A stretch of 64,000 bases of DNA, taken from contig JAFGFH010000006.1 in assembly GCA_016931175.1 (NCBI GenBank), positions 40,987 through 104,986 of the forward strand. Direction: 5' to 3'. Below the pieces are notes generated by a model that worked only from the letters and a program-made list of their open reading frames with translations, searched no databases and was not told where the DNA came from. Below, piece by piece: positions 62,394 through 64,000 of this stretch. This stretch comes from Nanobdellota archaeon. GTDB taxonomy: Archaea > Nanobdellota > Nanobdellia > Tiddalikarchaeales > Tiddalikarchaeaceae. Within the stretch, counting starts at the first letter, position 1. Every line of letters starts with the position of its first letter. Made by a program: the position numbers and the translations under genes.

Positions 62394-63380
62394 TCAGCAT
62401 TTAATTTCTTTAATTAATGATTCTCCTGCCCCTACTTCCAACTTAGTTCCACTAACAAAGTAGATCTTGCTGACCTCGCTGTTCCTGCATAAATCAACTA
62501 GTTCGTGCTCGTTAGAGTTATGAGTTGCTATTAAAGAAACCTCTCTTGAACATATCATCTTTGTTAGTCTTTCAGAAAACTTAGACTTTTTCAAATAATG
62601 TTCAAGGCAGCTGTTAAGAGACTTGTTAATTATTTTTTCAATAATTCCATGGCTGCACAAAAACAAGTTCTCACTGAACTCGCCTAAATTCATCATGATT
62701 AAATTCTTTGACAAGGGATTATCATTTGGTTCAAAGAAGAACTTTGAATCATTCCTGTACTCGTTGATTAAATCGCCCAGGAAAAACAAAACGCTCCTCT
62801 TAAGCTCCGGTTCTATTGAATCCTCACCCATTATTTTTCCAAGAACGTTCAAGTTATGCTGCCCGGTAATCTTCAACAAATATTTTGAATTAAAATTAAT
62901 CTTGTAATTACTAAGATTATGCTCTTTATACACGTAATCAGTGATTGAGTAGACTTGGTCTGAAGAAAAACTTGCCTTTCTGGAAGCCCCGCAGCGTGAT
63001 ATGAAAGACAACAAGCATTCACTGTCATACTTTTCCCGTATAGTTCTGGCATTAATTCTAGGGGTTTCAATCTCAACATTCCACGGAATAGTTAAGGGTA
63101 TGCCATTGATTAGCCTAACCTTATTGAAGATTATAATATCATACTCTCTGCCATTGCTCAACCAATTATATTTTATGTTCGGCTTTTCGCCAAGTATTAC
63201 TCCTAATTTTTCCTGAAAACTTGGCTGAACTATCTTTTTCGTAAAATCATCTAAAACTATTGACTCAAATGTTGAAGTAATAATAATGAAAACTAATTCA
63301 TTATTTATAATTTTTTGTTGAATCTGCTCAGTGCTAACAAGCCGTAAGCTGCACTGCTCAGCATAGAGTATAATTCCCAA
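62394..63380 (-). CDS. Unknown protein overlapping the P-loop ATPase gene
   Basis: 328 aa if started at ATG 63380; no closer ATG, GTG or TTG is available for more than 70 codons. No family recognised. The first 25-30 residues are encoded by the 3' end of the ATPase gene in another frame and may not be real. The rest alternates beta strands and helices (ELVFIIITSTFESIVLDDFT, INGIPLTIPWNVEIETPR) and ends with a Toprim/NYN-like or DHH-like strand pattern (EVSLIATHNSNEHELVDLC, SKIYFVSGT). The 76-nt overlap in the -1 frame at an A6 run suggests coupled or frameshift translation with the upstream ATPase. Confidence 0.6.
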   Translation of the reverse strand: MGIILYAEQCSLRLVSTEQIQQKIINNELVFIIITSTFESIVLDDFTKKIVQPSFQEKLGVILGEKPNIKYNWLSNGREYDIIIFNKVRLINGIPLTIPWNVEIETPRINARTIREKYDSECLLSFISRCGASRKASFSSDQVYSITDYVYKEHNLSNYKINFNSKYLLKITGQHNLNVLGKIMGEDSIEPELKRSVLFFLGDLINEYRNDSKFFFEPNDNPLSKNLIMMNLGEFSENLFLCSHGIIEKIINKSLNSCLEHYLKKSKFSERLTKMICSREVSLIATHNSNEHELVDLCRNSEVSKIYFVSGTKLEVGAGESLIKEIKC

Positions 63381-63988
63381 TTATTGTAATATCTGGCAAA
63401 GTATCTCACGCTTAAGCATAAGTAAGCGAGAGTAGTAAGCCTCTTAAAGATTTCAATTTTCAAATCCTTAACAAAGTATTTTTTCACAACACCCGTTACC
63501 TTGTAATGCTCTACTCCCCGGATTATTAGCAAAGGCAAGCCTCTGCTTTCATTGCATATCTTATTGCAGACATTTTCATTATTTAATAAACTCCTGCAGA
63601 GTTTGAAGGACTGCTCACTCGTTAAGGGTTTAATCTTAACTGTTTTGAAATCAAATCTTAACCTCTCAATCTCTTTCTCGCTCGCGCAGATAATAGTGTG
63701 CTTTTTGCAGAGCCTTAAAATCATGGATATTGTGTCTTTTCTTGACTCATGCAAGTCATCAAACAATAAAACCTTTCTATCTTCAAAAAGAAGGCACTCA
63801 TAAGCTTCTTTCTTTGAATTAAACCTTTTACCCGCTAAAAGCTGCAATTCATTTAAAGAAGGGTTGCTGGTTAAAACTCGAGTATTATTCATCTCAGCCA
63901 GTCTATTAAGGGTGTGAGTCTTCCCAACACCGAACTCTCCAACTATTATGGTATTAACCTCTTTGTTGATTAAATCAACCAACATCAT
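63305..63988 (-). CDS. Small AAA/STAND-like P-loop ATPase
   Basis: 227 aa. Walker A GEFGVGKTHT (residues 17-26) and Walker B KVLLFDDLHES (72-82), followed by a sensor-like TIICASEKE strand and the GLPLLIIRG motif seen in STAND/AAA regulators (RGLP-type). The C-terminal 60 residues contain hydrophobic helices (LTTLAYLCLSVRYFARYY). Role unknown; it may control the overlapping protein encoded downstream. A TATA-like TTATATTAT lies just before the start, near the window edge. Confidence 0.75.
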   Translation of the reverse strand: MMLVDLINKEVNTIIVGEFGVGKTHTLNRLAEMNNTRVLTSNPSLNELQLLAGKRFNSKKEAYECLLFEDRKVLLFDDLHESRKDTISMILRLCKKHTIICASEKEIERLRFDFKTVKIKPLTSEQSFKLCRSLLNNENVCNKICNESRGLPLLIIRGVEHYKVTGVVKKYFVKDLKIEIFKRLTTLAYLCLSVRYFARYYNNWELYSMLSSAAYGLLALSRFNKKL

Positions 63989-64000
63989 AATATAAGTAAA

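Overview
The window looks like a piece of a low-GC archaeal chromosome. Archaeal marks are the uL10 and P1 stalk proteins with acidic C-termini, Alba, a mini histone-fold protein, a class I CCA-adding enzyme, family B DNA polymerase with a C-terminal PIP-box, an Lhr-type helicase, NFACT/RqcH, DUF357, Spt5 and Sec61-gamma. Genes are tightly packed with many 4-nt overlaps. Most have TATA-like boxes about 25-30 nt before the start codon and no Shine-Dalgarno site, which suggests leaderless transcripts. Low GC, large Cys-rich surface proteins and compact genes fit a DPANN lineage (for example Woesearchaeota/Pacearchaeota), but that placement is inference.

Layout. 1-17.2 kb is mainly an information-processing block: RNA m5C methyltransferase, CCA enzyme, Lhr helicase, zinc ribbon, an ABC-2 exporter, a membrane-tethered winged-helix protein, the mini histone, MIP18-like and RqcH proteins, PolB, DUF357, Nudix and PolX-PHP. 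17.2-22.4 kb carries a secreted CARDB-like protein and a MacB/LolCDE-like ABC system with two tandem permeases, followed by a compact inverted-repeat element that may be a structured RNA or terminator. 22.4-29.1 kb has a DUF4430-like secreted protein and an operon of one membrane protein and two very large helical proteins with no recognised domain.

29.1-57.0 kb is the outstanding region. Three polytopic membrane proteins and a divergent coiled-coil pair lead into an ArlI/GspE-type secretion ATPase and a double-T2SSF platform protein. These are followed by about seventeen overlapping genes: pilin-like miniproteins with class III style (K/R)-(A/S)-(Q/D/E) N-termini, larger single-pass proteins with Cys-rich ectodomains, and giant Cys-rich secreted proteins. 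I read this as one type IV pilus-like assembly or secretion machine with its own cargo, perhaps an adhesion or cell-contact structure. No prepilin peptidase gene is visible in the window.

57.1-62.4 kb is a conserved housekeeping block: Alba, FKBP isomerase, FtsZ, SecE, Spt5, uL11, uL1, uL10, P1. The uL11 gene starts at what is normally the C-terminal domain, so the N-terminal domain is missing. The last 1.6 kb, on the minus strand, encodes a P-loop ATPase and a second ORF overlapping it in the -1 frame.
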